A DNA stretch of 64,000 nt from Sphagnum compactum (taxonomy: Eukaryota; Bryophyta; Sphagnopsida; Sphagnales). The position numbers and the translations under genes were made by a program. Location: positions 14,823,118 through 14,887,117 of the forward strand of contig OZ234503.1 of NCBI GenBank assembly GCA_965153455.1. The letters are read 5' to 3'. Shown here one piece after another: positions 49,801-61,158 of the stretch (its first letter is position 1; each line of letters opens with the position of its first letter). The notes beneath the pieces are model-generated. The model was not told the origin of the DNA. It did no database searches and worked only from the letters and a program-made list of their open reading frames with translations.

Positions 49801-51406
49801 AGGCCATATTCAAGGGAGGGTTCGAGCTATTTTGGACTGCAGCAAACTTGATAGGTTGGATTTTTTTGCAATAGAACCACTTTGGCTGCAGGCAGTCAGG
49901 CTCCCCCAGCCAGTGCTGAAGTTTTGGTCAGTGATAATAACCAAGTGGGTTGTTGTATGCACAGATAAGAAAACTAAGATGTGTGGCTTCAAGGAAAGTC
50001 GACAACTTGCCAGCTTGAAAGGAGGTTTATTAAGGGGTGCAAGGGTTACACAAAGAAGCACATTGAGTGCCCATGTTGGAGTACCACAGTTTGTCACAAC
50101 TGGGAAGGTGTCTGATGAGGTGCAAGAAACAGAAAATCCAGAAACCTTCCCCATTCAAAGTGATACAATTGTGGAGTCATCATCTGTAGGAGATGAACAT
50201 GATCGACAGGTTGCGCAATCCTCCACTGCAAATTTCGATTCTCCCCAAATTGCAGAAGCTGTGACTATGAGGGAACTGGTAGACTCACTAATGGATGAGC
50301 ATGTACAGCGGGTCCTTGAACAGGTGATAGATAGTGATAAGGAATTCAGTGGTAAGCTTGGTTCTGATGTCCTGGAGACTTGCCCTCAATGTAATAAAGA
50401 GGATGATGGCTCAGAAGTTGAACTGCTCCAGCATCATCAGCATAGTGGATTCCAAGAACACAGGTACTGCACTGCACTGCCTCTCGTCTTGCTTCACTTC
50501 TTTCCACAATTTTTAACCTTTAAGGACACACTGTGGACACATCTGAGATGCAGCCACAGAAGAGATGCAATCACAAGTAATCATTGACTCATCATGGCAT
50601 TGAAACAGTACACATGTCATGTGGACAAGTGCTTAAGACCAGTTGCACTATGACCCATTTGACATTTTGCATTCCAGCTCATAATAGGATATACTTGATG
50701 CTGTCTACAGACATCCTGAGAAGGAAAGCACAGTGCAGAAGCAAGATGATGCTTACAAAACCAAAGTGGTGGTGGCAACCACACGATACAATCGGCAGGT
50801 ACATACACACAAAGTGGTGGGCACTCATACTTATTAGCCTGCTTGTAGCATACATTTGCAAGAATGATGTAGATCATGTCTCCTAGAGTCCTCTTTGCTG
50901 TGAGTTCTGGGGAAGTTGTAAGAGCAGCTCCACCCATGTGCAGTATGTGGTGCTGCAACAATATTTCTCACTTCCAAGATTAATTATTTACTTTTTCCCA
51001 ACCTCACCCATAAAACCGAAACTGGGACTGCAAAAGGTGGGAGACTACTAATAGCAATCCATGTGGCCCAATCAAACAATCTAGCCAATCAACAGTAGGT
51101 GTTAGGCTTTGCAGTGCCTTTTGCCAGCCCCAGCATCCTGTGCAAAAATGCTGGGCCAAAACCATTTTGCTGAGCCAAACTGGCCTGTTTTGACCTTTCA
51201 TCATCCAAAATTTGCTGTCAAGTGCACTGGTGGAGTTGCTCTAATGCTGTCAATTGATTTAAGTGCATTTTGTTGTCTGATTTCAGCTGCCTCTTGCTGT
51301 AAGATGTTTGAGCATTTGAGTATTGTTATTCTCTGTATGATTGGTGGCTAATGTGCTGCACTGTGTCTGCAGGTCAAAACCTCCCAATGGATTGCTGATG
51401 CCATGA
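43816..51406 (+). CDS. IDM1-like PHD-finger/GNAT acyltransferase, ten coding exons
   Basis: Model: join 43816-43878, 44164-46641, 46976-47105, 47520-47608, 48066-48313, 48500-48586, 49029-49128, 49313-49505, 49965-50463, 51373-51406. All junctions are GT/AG with phase kept; total 3921 bases, 1306 residues. Order: Agenet/Tudor-like module (about 12-60, crossing intron 1), a second one (118-175, [14 protein letters not shown]), an acidic run (about 486-503), a TDBD region (about 693-765, [12 protein letters not shown]...CGCCNNV), PHD1 (from C820, [16 protein letters not shown]), PHD2 (to about 920, CDQCEREFHVKC), a GNAT domain (about 960-1130) with RRQGMC at 1051-1056 for acetyl-CoA, and an unassigned tail. 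Arabidopsis IDM1 is a nuclear histone H3 acetyltransferase that guides active DNA demethylation; a similar role here is inference. An alternative exon from 49660 would stop at 49770-49772 after GNAT. Introns 6 and 9 contain inverted MITE copies. Architecture is secure; start and tail are less so. Confidence 0.88.
48682..49000 (+). mobile_element. MITE family A, copy 2 (intron 6 of the PHD/GNAT gene)
   Basis: Ends GAGTAACTCTACTGGTGC and GGGTGTAGCTGCTC are flanked by TTA on both sides (48679-48681, 49001-49003). The inside matches copies 1 and 3, including GGTTTGGCTCAGCAAA, CCAGCATTTTTGCACA, AGTAGTCTCCCACCTTTTGC and GGGTGAGGTTGGGAAAAAGT. It lies wholly within the intron between the exons ending at 48586 and starting at 49029, close to the downstream acceptor. 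Confidence 0.88.
50922..51241 (-). mobile_element. MITE family A, copy 3 (intron 9 of the PHD/GNAT gene)
   Basis: Inverted relative to copy 2. The ends GAGCAGCTCCACCCATG and CACTGGTGGAGTTGCTC are flanked by TAA (50919-50921 and 51242-51244), the complement of TTA. By eye, it closely matches copy 2 over the full 320 bases. It sits between exon 9 (ends 50463) and exon 10 (starts 51373). Confidence 0.88.
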
Positions 51407-52863
51407 AAAAGCTTAGAGGCCACTCATCAATGCGTACTCAATGTGCATCTCCTCTGCAAACCCACCTGTGCAATACTCATCTGTGCAAACCCATCCTCCC
51501 CAGCGTGTCTGAGGACAAACATCCACCAATAGCTGCTGGAAAGGCAAATTTGCCAGTCAATTTGCCATTTACAGTGGAGAGTAGTAAAATGATGCTGTAA
51601 GCAGAAACTGATGTGTCCAAGCCCCATGCGGCATCACTCTCAGAACCAGAAAGCTTTAACCCCTTCTGGCTCCGTCCATCTGTTTGAACCTTGGTAACCT
51701 CAAGCAAAAGCACAGAGATTGCCAATGAGATCAAGGGAGATAATATGAAGACAAAAGCAATCAAGTGAAACCATGCTGCAAGATACACTGAGTTTATCAA
51801 AGGTATCTATTTTCCTGGTTTGTCTCCAACAACATCCCTGCTGTCGTCCTCAGCAGGTCAAAGCTTGGATTATGGTTTGCACATGGTTGTTATTACGCAG
51901 AAAGAATGGCACTTTCCAAAGAGATGACTGAAAAACAACAAAAGGGGCAAGGAATGGGTTAGAAAAAAATTAATGATTGAGGCTTTAAGTGATAGCTTCC
52001 ATCCTCATTAGTGCCTGTGCTAGATGTAGATTTGCGAGCTCTTGCCCATGCTCGAGAAGAGTTTGATTTTTACACTTTCAACTTTTTCTTCCAAGTCTGA
52101 GGTGGTAGTTATATGTAGATGGGCCTGATCAAAACATGCCCATCACTAAATGTCCTTTTCCCAAAACCACATACTTTGGGGTAAGAGTGCATTGGCAGTG
52201 GTGACTTTTGCTCTTGGTCACTCTCATGGCCCCCAGATTGTGACAAGAAATTGGGGTGACAATTTTGTTGGCTGTAAGATAGATGTTTATGTTTAGCTCA
52301 TTTGCTGTACAGGTCTTTTGTTTCCCCGAGCTGCAAACTTTAGGGAACTTTCTACACTGTTATCTGACCTCATACTTCAACACCATTTTGTTGATACATT
52401 AATTGAATCCTCATGACCACTTCTATCAATTCATTTCTGGCTTGATTGTGTGCTTGATTCAGATACTGTTGCTTTAGCCTAAATTCAATTTTAATACGAG
52501 CATGTTTGGGCACTAGGTATTTCAGGAGTTTTAGCCTGAGTGCTTTCTTCGATACATAGTTGCTAAGTCATGCATCTAACTACGTTTAACAAACCAGCAG
52601 GTTCGGTCATTTGGTACAGTGTTGGATCTTGAGGATGACTGATGCCATCACGTGATTGATGTGGGATTCAACTTCTCATTCCTATAATCATCTCCCACCT
52701 AAAATCATGAAGACTTGCAATTGCTAATCAAAGAAGAGAGATGGAAGATGCTTTGACCTTAGACATACCGTGCGGTTCAAAATCATCTAATTTCCTAATG
52801 AAAGTTGTAGGTTTTTTTTGAGGAATATAAATGTTAATATGTCAAAATCTGATTGATTGAAGG
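51407..52863. other. 3' untranslated region of the PHD/GNAT gene, then intergenic
   Basis: The sequence stays moderately GC-rich to about 52100, consistent with a 3' untranslated region, then becomes AT-rich. No clear AATAAA signal was fixed and no other gene is seen. Confidence 0.4.
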
Positions 52864-53640
52864 GTGTTGTGCCATTTGAGGAATCTGGTTGTTCAAGATG
52901 GTGAATCTGCTTCAAAAAAGAGAAGCTTGGCAATATTAAACATGACTTTAGATAATTTTGTGATAGAAGAAAAGAAGGTGATTAGACTGAAAACTGTTAA
53001 CACAATCACTTCGTTCATCAAGGATGACAACATCCCTCTCATCAGAAATTCCACCAATTCTCATGAGTATTGGTAATACTTGAATGAAAAATATCAAGGG
53101 AAGGGTGATTCAAGAAAAATTGTGCTCTTGTGAAAAAAATTCCAATGAAGAAAGGAGAAAATAATAGTATACACAACTACTTTACAGAGATTGAAAAGAC
53201 TTTAAGCTAGTTGTAGGGGATAGACTTCAAAGTTATTTGATAAGTCTTACACTTGTTACTATACAAGTTCTAGATTCTTTGACAAAACAATACAACATCA
53301 TAGTGAAGACTTTCACTACTATAAAAAATATGGCCAACTTTGAAGAATTAGACAATCCAGACTCATCATTGAGCAATTTCATATCAACCTAGATGGAGAG
53401 ACAATAAAAAGGCTTGTTTGTTGAAAGGAAAGGTTCACTTGCATCTAATTTCACAAACTTCTAAGGTTATGGCCAAAAACACTCAAATTGGATTGGGAGA
53501 GATGATGAAAGGAACCATGGGAGAAGATGGAGACAACCAAAAAGTTGGGGACCATTTGGAGATCCTAAAAGAAATCATGATGATAAGATTAAAAGAGCAA
53601 GTGACCAAACCATGAGAACTTAACCTAGCCAAAAACACTT
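52864..53640 (+). pseudogene. Ty1/copia gag remnant
   Basis: Successive broken frames give, in order, motifs of copia-type gag (UBN2): ...EYW, LNEKYQGKGDSRKIVLL, KGENNSIHNYFTEIEKTLS, then LVTIQVLDSLTKQYNIIVKT and a KGKVHLH-type stretch. Family members typically read W..L...Y..GDSRKI.L...L...KM.EG.S..DYF..F..L...L...G and LP..Y. Many stops and frame changes make it dead. LTRs, reverse transcriptase and integrase were not recognised nearby. Confidence 0.55.
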
Positions 53641-56600
53641 TTCTCCATTACTACAACATTAAAGATCATTCGAACATGAATATGAAGTTTGAAAAATCAT
53701 GGGCTTAGTTTAGAAATTGGATAACAAACTTCATAGCTTCTCAAACAACACTAAATCCACTACACACATTCCCAACCCAATTCTAAAGATGAGGTGATTT
53801 ACACTTCCATGTAATTCACACAAGCAATATTGAAGTTCATCTTTAGTTCCTGGCATGGCATTTGGAAAGGAATATACTTTTCACTTTACCAAATGTTTTA
53901 TATATGAGTGTGCATACATTTTTCTTATTTAAATTCTCAAAAAATAAAATTGGTTGGTCATAATATTGCATTGTATTATAGCTTTTGATAGTCTAAAGAG
54001 AAGTTGGTTGGGATTGTGTCCCAATCATGTACAAATGCCTTCAAAAGGCTCACATGGAAAATATTATGAATCTTCTATCCATTTGGGAATTCTTTTGATG
54101 ATCCTAAAAGGTCCAAAATATCTTGAGGAAAGCCTATAACATAAGCTAAGCTTCAAGATTCAAGTTGTAATTGAAAATTATGGATGAGAGGTTTTAGGGT
54201 TTGGACAAGATCATCCCCATTTGATTCATGGTGCTGAAAATCGTGTGTTGTTTTGTCATCTTGTCATTCACAACAAGGTTTCCGAGAGGAAACCTTGAGG
54301 TGGTGATAAACTCAATGTTAATTCTACACGAAAGTTTAAGGATTAGTATAATGTTCATTGTTTTATTCTTGAATGTAGGAGAACGATGCAAGTTGTGGAG
54401 CATGGGAGTGGCACGACTATAAGGAGGCATTGATTTTGGAAGCTAAGATCTGCTCTTGTTTTTGTGTGTGATGTGTGTGTAGCTGATGTTTGAGAATTTG
54501 CTTTGAAGGGAAGAATGTCCAATAGTAGGTGATTAATTTTTAAAAGGGTAGATCTTGTTCTTTCTGCTACACATTTGTCCTTTTAGAAAGAATGCATTTA
54601 CATAGATAGGTCAATGATTAAGGGGATGATGAAAATTCTAGGGGTTTCATGAGCAACCATTGGCAAGGGAACATGTGAGTGATTGATGTGTTGGGGCTGT
54701 TGATTGTTTTGTGTGAAGGAAAAGAGTACCCATTAAGCTGGGACCTCCGAATGTGTGTTTACAATATTCAATTGGGTTGTCAAGTTTATTTTAGTGAGCA
54801 TATGACAACATTTGTCAAACTTCCTTAGTCAATATTAGAAAGCAAGTGGGGAGTCAACATTTTGTGGTTGGGTTCTTACATTTTTTGTAGGCATAGTTGG
54901 GTGCCAGAATTGTATTGTTGTTAGTGATTGTGATGGAATTTGTGTGGGTGAATCTAGTTCTCTTGCTTTGAGGTTGTTGTTGATGGGTTGTGTTGAGATT
55001 GAAGGAAGCCCCAAACATGCCAAATTGGTTAGTTGAAGTTTGAGAAAAAGAAATTGGAAAGGCTTGAACCTTGTAGACCTAGCTCTAGTGAAGTGATGTC
55101 TTTGGACATACAGATCTTGTGGGAATGTAACATTGAAAGTTGTTGGATCTAGTAATAGATTTGTAGACTGTATGTATTATGAGTATAACTTCTTGTTGTA
55201 TATCTAGTATGATCTTTGGGAGTTGACCAAGCCCCACTTTTTGGTTACAAAGTTTGACAAATACCAATTACTTCCCATTTCAAACGTGTTGAAGATTCTA
55301 TCTTGGTCCACCCAAGCCTTGGCCATGGCTTGAACTCCTTACATGCGGTCTTAATCAACTTTTGTTCAAACTACATCCATTCAAGTATTTGGTTAACGAT
55401 TTCCATTCTTGTTGTGGAAACATGCCAAAATGTTAGTCTTAAGTAGACTTGCCCATACACAACTTCAAAGATGCAAACAACTTTTTAGATGCAAATTTAA
55501 TCCAATGGAAGAATTCTTTCTAAGACCTTTGCATTTGGCCAACATGCATCTTTTACATGTATTCAAAAGTTTGATTGGTTCTTTCTATGTGAGTTTTCCA
55601 AATTCCCTATGACATTTTTTTATAGTTTAGGGTAATTGCTATTTTTTCCAAATTTAAGCACTTGGCAAGTTTCATTTTTTAGGCATCTAAATTGTCAATA
55701 AGAAAGCATTCTAACATGTTTTTTACTCGATGGGACCATTGTATTTAAATGGCAACAAAAAATAAGTGGATTTGATTCAATAATAGGTTAGAAAATTATG
55801 TTTTGAAATAGGTTACTGAAAATATCATACAATATAGCTCTATGTTGCTGGTAATGATGATCAACTATTTTTATTTTTTCTTATGTTTTGATATATTTAT
55901 GTCAAAGTCAAATTTAATTTAAATTAATATACATTTCATGGACATGAAAAGATCTATGTTACATTTTTTTCATATATCCATGATGATGAATAGGAAAACA
56001 AAATGAGGTAGTTATAAAATGGAGGTAGTTATTAGGAAAGGTGGGAGATAGTTATTATTAAAGTTAATAGGATAATGAAGTAATTATAAAAAAAGAAGTT
56101 ATGAAATAGTTAAGTTTGAAAATGAAATTGGAATTGTTTTGAAATAGGTTACTGAAAATATTATAAAACTTTGAAAATAAAATTACGATCTAATTGTCAA
56201 ATAAAATATATTTGATTTTTTTTTGAGCTTTGGAATTTTCTCATTTGCTATTTTAGTTGAAACAAAATTTGGAAATGATCAGGGAATTTAATGCCAATTA
56301 TATGTTATCCCAAACAATAGTAAATATGTCAACACATTGACACAAGCACACCTATAATGAAACATTATAGCTTTTGGATTTGGTTTTTATCGCTGATCAA
56401 TCTGATAACGTTCTTGGATACACACAATGATGTTTTCTATGGTGAAATTTGCCATTTTGCCATAAAAAATCAGTCCCAAGCAACATGGTCAAGGGAATTT
56501 TTTTAAAAAAATTCAAAAAAATCACCACATTTTGAGGAAGAAAGTTATGAAATTGCCAAGATTTTTCGAGGATTTGGGCAAATTCTTTTGATGTTCTTCT

Positions 56601-59600
56601 ATTAAAATAGCCATATTTAGCTATTAGGTTCTAGGGGTTCAGCAACATGTAATAGAATTCTTAGATTTTCTACTTCTTTGTTTGCCTTGTAGCCAAATTT
56701 GGCTAAATCAGGCAAATCCTCTTATGACCGATTGCCACTTTTGGAGCAACATGAGAAAATTGGAAAAAAAAAACACTGGATACACCTTTTATTAATCCAA
56801 TGTATTTTCAGTGACTTCATTTCACTTCATCAAAATTCCCCATGAAATTTTTAGTTCAATGTGAAATGATTAATTATCCATGCACCCACAAATTAAAAAC
56901 AATTTTGATTTAATGACCAATTGTTTAAAAGAGTTTGGTTTTTCCTCGAAGGGGTCCACAAAAGAAAAAATGATTGCAAGACTTCATTCATCATACATGG
57001 CTTTCCATCCATCTAACAACCAAAATAACCTAGTTCCTTGAAAGAATCATTAAGTCAATTAATTTTTAGGCTTGTAGAAACAAACTAGCCCACCCTGCTA
57101 CACAGATGAATATTTATTTTCACATATGTTATTATGGCTAGGAAGATTTAGCCAAATCTGGCTATAAACCAAATATGAAGTAGTACGAATCTTTAATCAT
57201 CACACTACACACTCAAAACCAAGTATAGAAATCTGGCTATTTCGCGCTTTTTCTTTCGCACTTTTGGGGATTGAAAACCTTCAAAATCATGTATTTTTTT
57301 GAATTTGAATTTGGAATTTCACTTTTTGGACGACCAAATTTCGCCACTAAAAGAGAAGGCTGGAACTTGTAGCCTACATAATAAAGCACGAGGAGAAACT
57401 TTTTTTTGGGTGGATTTGGAAGGCACATCCATTAATATCCCTCCTAGAAAAGAGTATGGATATTAAACCTACTCAAGGTTTCTAGGTGGGATTTTAGGTG
57501 TAGTAGTGGGAGGGATGAAGGATGTTCTTAGGCCACACTTAGCTACCACCTTGTCTTAGGCCCTATATTTTGGGAATGCCTACACCTTGAGGCCTTTAGC
57601 CTACACTAATTTTTTGAATGGGGTGCAAGTTGGAAACTATGAACCCAACATCAACCTATGTAGCTTTACCTTTGAATGACCACATAGGATGGTTAGTTTT
57701 GGCTGGCAAGTGCTGAAATCAATTAATTTTAGGCTATAAAGCCATTTTTTGACACTTGAAGTTAAAAGTTTAAGGTTTGGCATGTGAGGTTCTCAAATAT
57801 TTTTACTTTAGTATTGTATATATACACATCTCTTGTCCATTGTTTTATCATCAGTATAGCTATTTCATCACATATCTTGAGATTACCATTCAAGTGTGAG
57901 GCTATAATTTTCAAGTTTGGACTAAATTTTATTTCCATTACTTTTTAGTTAGAAAGAATCTTTTTCCTCTTATGAAATGTGAGCCATATCTCTCACATTA
58001 GGCAACATGGGTTAGTTAGTTTTCATATTTTCATTGCTCCAATTTGAAGATTTAACAATATTTATCAATATGGATTACAATTTTTTATACAACTCAATGA
58101 ATTTCCACCAAATTTGACAAGGAGGTAGGATGGCAACTAGCCTTAACATTGCCAAGAACACTTGAAGGCCCAAAAATGAAGATTAGAAAGACAAACATTT
58201 CTATAAGGTCGCCTTTACTCATATGTGTCATTTAAAATTTAAGTGTAGGGTAAAGCCTAGGGCATGGTCTTTAGTGGAATAATGGCCCACATAAGGCAAA
58301 GTTGAGGGGAGCCCAAACCTGGTAAGCAGCCTAGGGCTTTATTGAGTGCACAACATTGGGCAAATTTTAATTTTTTTCCCTGTGATACCAAGTGGAAAAA
58401 AAAATTGAAAGCCAGCATTTCAAAATTAGTATTAATTGGACTTATATCTTCTTTTTTGTTCTTCATTTCCACTTCTTCCTTGTTGCCCTGTTTTTTTTGG
58501 GGGTAGTAAAGGTGTAGAATTGTCATGTTATTTATTTTACATTGTTTTTATGAATAATCTTTAATTACAACTGCACTTCAAACTACATTATTTGAAATAT
58601 AAATCAAAATGAAGAAATGTCTAACAAACCAATTTACAGATCAATCTTTTTATTATTATAAAAAACATTTGCCTTGCCTTACCTACTTCTCAACCTTTTT
58701 TTAAAGCTAGTTTCTAAGTTAGAAATGACTAGCCTTCTTCATACATGTGTTTGAAAATCAATCACCCATTTTAACACATAAGGTCCAAGCTATTGTTAGC
58801 ATTTAGGTGGTTGTAGAACCCAGTGAATGGCATGGTCCTTGCCTCAAGGCACGACCCAATAAAGGTTGGGAAAGTTTTAGGTTTAATATTTTTGGCAAAA
58901 TTTCCTTAATAATTTAGCCCTAAAATCCACTTGTCCTTGCATAAGAGGTTCTCAATCTCAGCTTGCCTTCAGGTGCCTGACATATATACACAATCTATAC
59001 TCATTAAACCCTAAACCCTAAAAAACATGGTTGGATCCATACTGTTGTTCTGTCCACAATATAAAGACCTGCATTATTGAGAGGAGGAGCATTTTTTTAG
59101 GGTCCAAAACTTGGGTCAGCCCTTTTCCTAATTTAGGATGTCCAAAACTTGGATAACCCTTTTCCTAGTTTTCCATAACAACAACTTTGGTGCATCAAAG
59201 AAAGGGGGGATATGCTGAAATGGTAAAACAATTTGGGTGCTGACCAAACTTAGCATTCCACACACATTAGTTTAGATTGAAAACAAATGGGTAGGGCACA
59301 AAAATAAATTTAAAAATCTTTGAGTTCCTATATATAGCTCTAGCCTTTTTCTCACAATAGAGTCTCCCTAGTAGCTCAGCGTCCAATACCCTTTTGGTCC
59401 TTTTCACACTAATCCATGTTAGTGGGTTGGAGACTTGTAGTTAGTTGCAGTAGGTTATTTATTTATGTTTTTTTTCCTCACAAAGCCATGTTGTGAATTC
59501 TTGCTGCAAATGTAAAGAACTCCAAGGAATTTCCTAATGAATTTGGTGAGGACACCTATTCATATCCCTCCTAAAAAAAAGAGAAGGGATCTTGTGCCTA

Positions 59601-59647
59601 CTCCTTAAGAGTGGGAGGCATCTTTTGCCATATCCAAGGCCCCTTAC
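53641..59647. other. AT-rich intergenic DNA
   Basis: No gene recognised in about 6 kb. Local structure: a 16-bp palindrome TAGCCAAATTTGGCTA at 56690-56705, a telomere-type AAACCCTAAACCCTAAA at 59005-59022 and a diverged duplication of TCCAAAACTTGG...CCCTTTTCCTA near 59102-59173. Scattered short frames may be further retrotransposon debris but show no assignable motif. Confidence 0.5.
56690..56705. repeat. 16-bp palindrome TAGCCAAATTTGGCTA
   Basis: Perfectly self-complementary and followed by AATC. The 14-bp core AGCCAAATTTGGCT, also followed by AAATC, occurs at 41537-41550. Related imperfect versions lie near 57130 (TTTAGCCAAATCTGGCTA). Confidence 0.85.
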
Positions 59648-59863
59648 GGTGCATTCACACTTGATGTTAAGTCAGTGTTAAATGAAAATCTAGGTGGCAT
59701 CTTAGATGACATGTAATATTAAATAGGTGATAGATTAATGTTGTGAATGTTAGCTTAACATAGAAATTTCATGGTAAGTAAGTTCAAGTCTTACATGAGT
59801 AACAACATGATGTTATGATATTCGACACTAAAGTCCCTAACACCAAGTGTGAATGAATGCACC
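59648..59863 (+). mobile_element. MITE family B, copy 1
   Basis: The termini are GGTGCATTCACACTTGATGT and ACACCAAGTGTGAATGAATGCACC, inverted repeats with a 4-base duplication (GAAT) in the right arm. The inside carries GTCAGTGTTAAATGAAAATC, TAGGTGGCATC and GGTAAGTAAGTTCAAGTC, shared with two copies downstream. Non-coding; target duplication not resolved. Confidence 0.85.
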
Positions 59864-60237
59864 TCTACTTTCAGAATTCCCCCCACCTTCTTCAGTGCAC
59901 AAAAGTTGCAAGAGTTTTTTTACAATTCCAATTTTCAATAATGCTCATTAATAACAAGGGTTTGCATTAAAAAATGAAATGAAATAAAATTCCCTTTTTA
60001 GTTTATGGAGGCACTCACTTACTTCAAACAATAGGCTAATTGTGACAACATCCTTAATCTCGTTTGTTGAAGCAAAATACTATTTCGATTTGTACAGGCT
60101 TTCATGGACTTCAAACATCATGTGACAATGGACATCCTTAGTATTGTTTGTTATGACTGTAAAGCAGGACTCAGTTCTTTTCTTTGTATTTGAAAGCGTC
60201 TCCTAGGACACACCAAAGATGTGTTTTTCAATCTTAA

Positions 60238-60454
60238 GGTGCATTCACATTTGGTGTTAGGGACTCTAGTGTTGAGTCCCCTAACACCATGCTAGTAATT
60301 TAGGACTTACACCTACTTACCATGAACATTTTTTGTATGTTAAGAGTTAACATTCACTTAACATTAAGCTATCACCCATTTAACATTGGGTACCACCTAG
60401 GATGCCACCTAGATTTTCATTTAACACTGACTTAACATCAAGTGTGAATGCACC
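60238..60454 (-). mobile_element. MITE family B, copy 2 (inverted)
   Basis: It runs GGTGCATTCACATTTGGTGT to AACATCAAGTGTGAATGCACC in the opposite orientation to copies 1 and 3. About 50 bases of near-identical sequence (GAAAGCRTCTCCYAGGAYRC, CACCAAAGATGTGTTTYTCA) flank it on both sides (60181-60234 and 60478-60531), so the host segment is also duplicated. Confidence 0.85.
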
Positions 60455-60533
60455 ATGAGATGTAGGTTTTTATGATTTTTGTAAATTTGAAAGCATCTCC
60501 CAGGATGCACCAAAGATGTGTTTCTCAAACTAA

Positions 60534-60779
60534 GGGCCACTTTAGATGGAGGTCCCGGGTCCAAATTCCTAAGAACCAATTTGGACTCATTTGAAGCAAT
60601 TTGAACCACTAAGGATTTTTTTCCCTCCAAAATGGTGCCATCTAGGTTTAGCCTGGATTTGCCACTTTTTGGTCTTGGACCCTCATTTAAAGGCCATGGG
60701 TCCAATTTATGGCTGTCAACCAATAGGATTGCTCTATTTCATTAGACCCTGGAATTTGGACCTTCATCTAAAGTGGGCC
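60534..60779. mobile_element. MITE family C
   Basis: The termini GGGCCACTTTAGATGGAGGT (60534) and ACCTTCATCTAAAGTGGGCC (ending 60779) are inverted repeats with a few mismatches. TAA flanks both ends (60531-60533, 60780-60782). The 3-bp TAA duplication fits PIF/Harbinger-type MITEs. It is 246 bp and non-coding, with TTTGGACTCATTTGAAGCAA and a mirrored GGTCTTGGACCCTCATTTAA inside. Confidence 0.85.
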
Positions 60780-60966
60780 TAAGAGACCTTTCACCATTCC
60801 CATGTGCACCAACCTACCTTCTGACATTCAACTAAAAACCTCTTGCAGGACTTTATTACTAGGCTGGGGAAGGTGTATTGCCCCTGTGGTGGCTCTCCCC
60901 TAAGTTTGGGGCCTATGTCCTTGGACAATGTAAGCATAAAAAGAATTAAAAAACTATGTTTGTTAT

Positions 60967-61158
60967 GGTGCATTCACACTTGATGTTAAGTCAGTGTTAA
61001 ATGAAAATCTAGGTGGCATCCTAGGTGGCACACAATGTTAAATGGGTGATAGCTTAATGATGTTAAGTGAATGTTAACTTAACATAAAATGTTTATGGTA
61101 AGTAGGTGTAAGTAGGGGACTCAACACTAGAGTCCTTAACAGCAAGTGTGAATGCACC
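60967..61158 (+). mobile_element. MITE family B, copy 3
   Basis: GGTGCATTCACACTTGATGT to AGCAAGTGTGAATGCACC, same orientation as copy 1 and somewhat shorter (192 bp). It ends about 1 kb upstream of the proposed start codon of the receptor kinase gene, in its promoter region. Confidence 0.85.

Noticed and set aside
54194-55612. Short frames after the copia gag remnant as pol sequence
   Set aside because: No reverse transcriptase or integrase motif could be read in any frame; left as unassigned AT-rich DNA.
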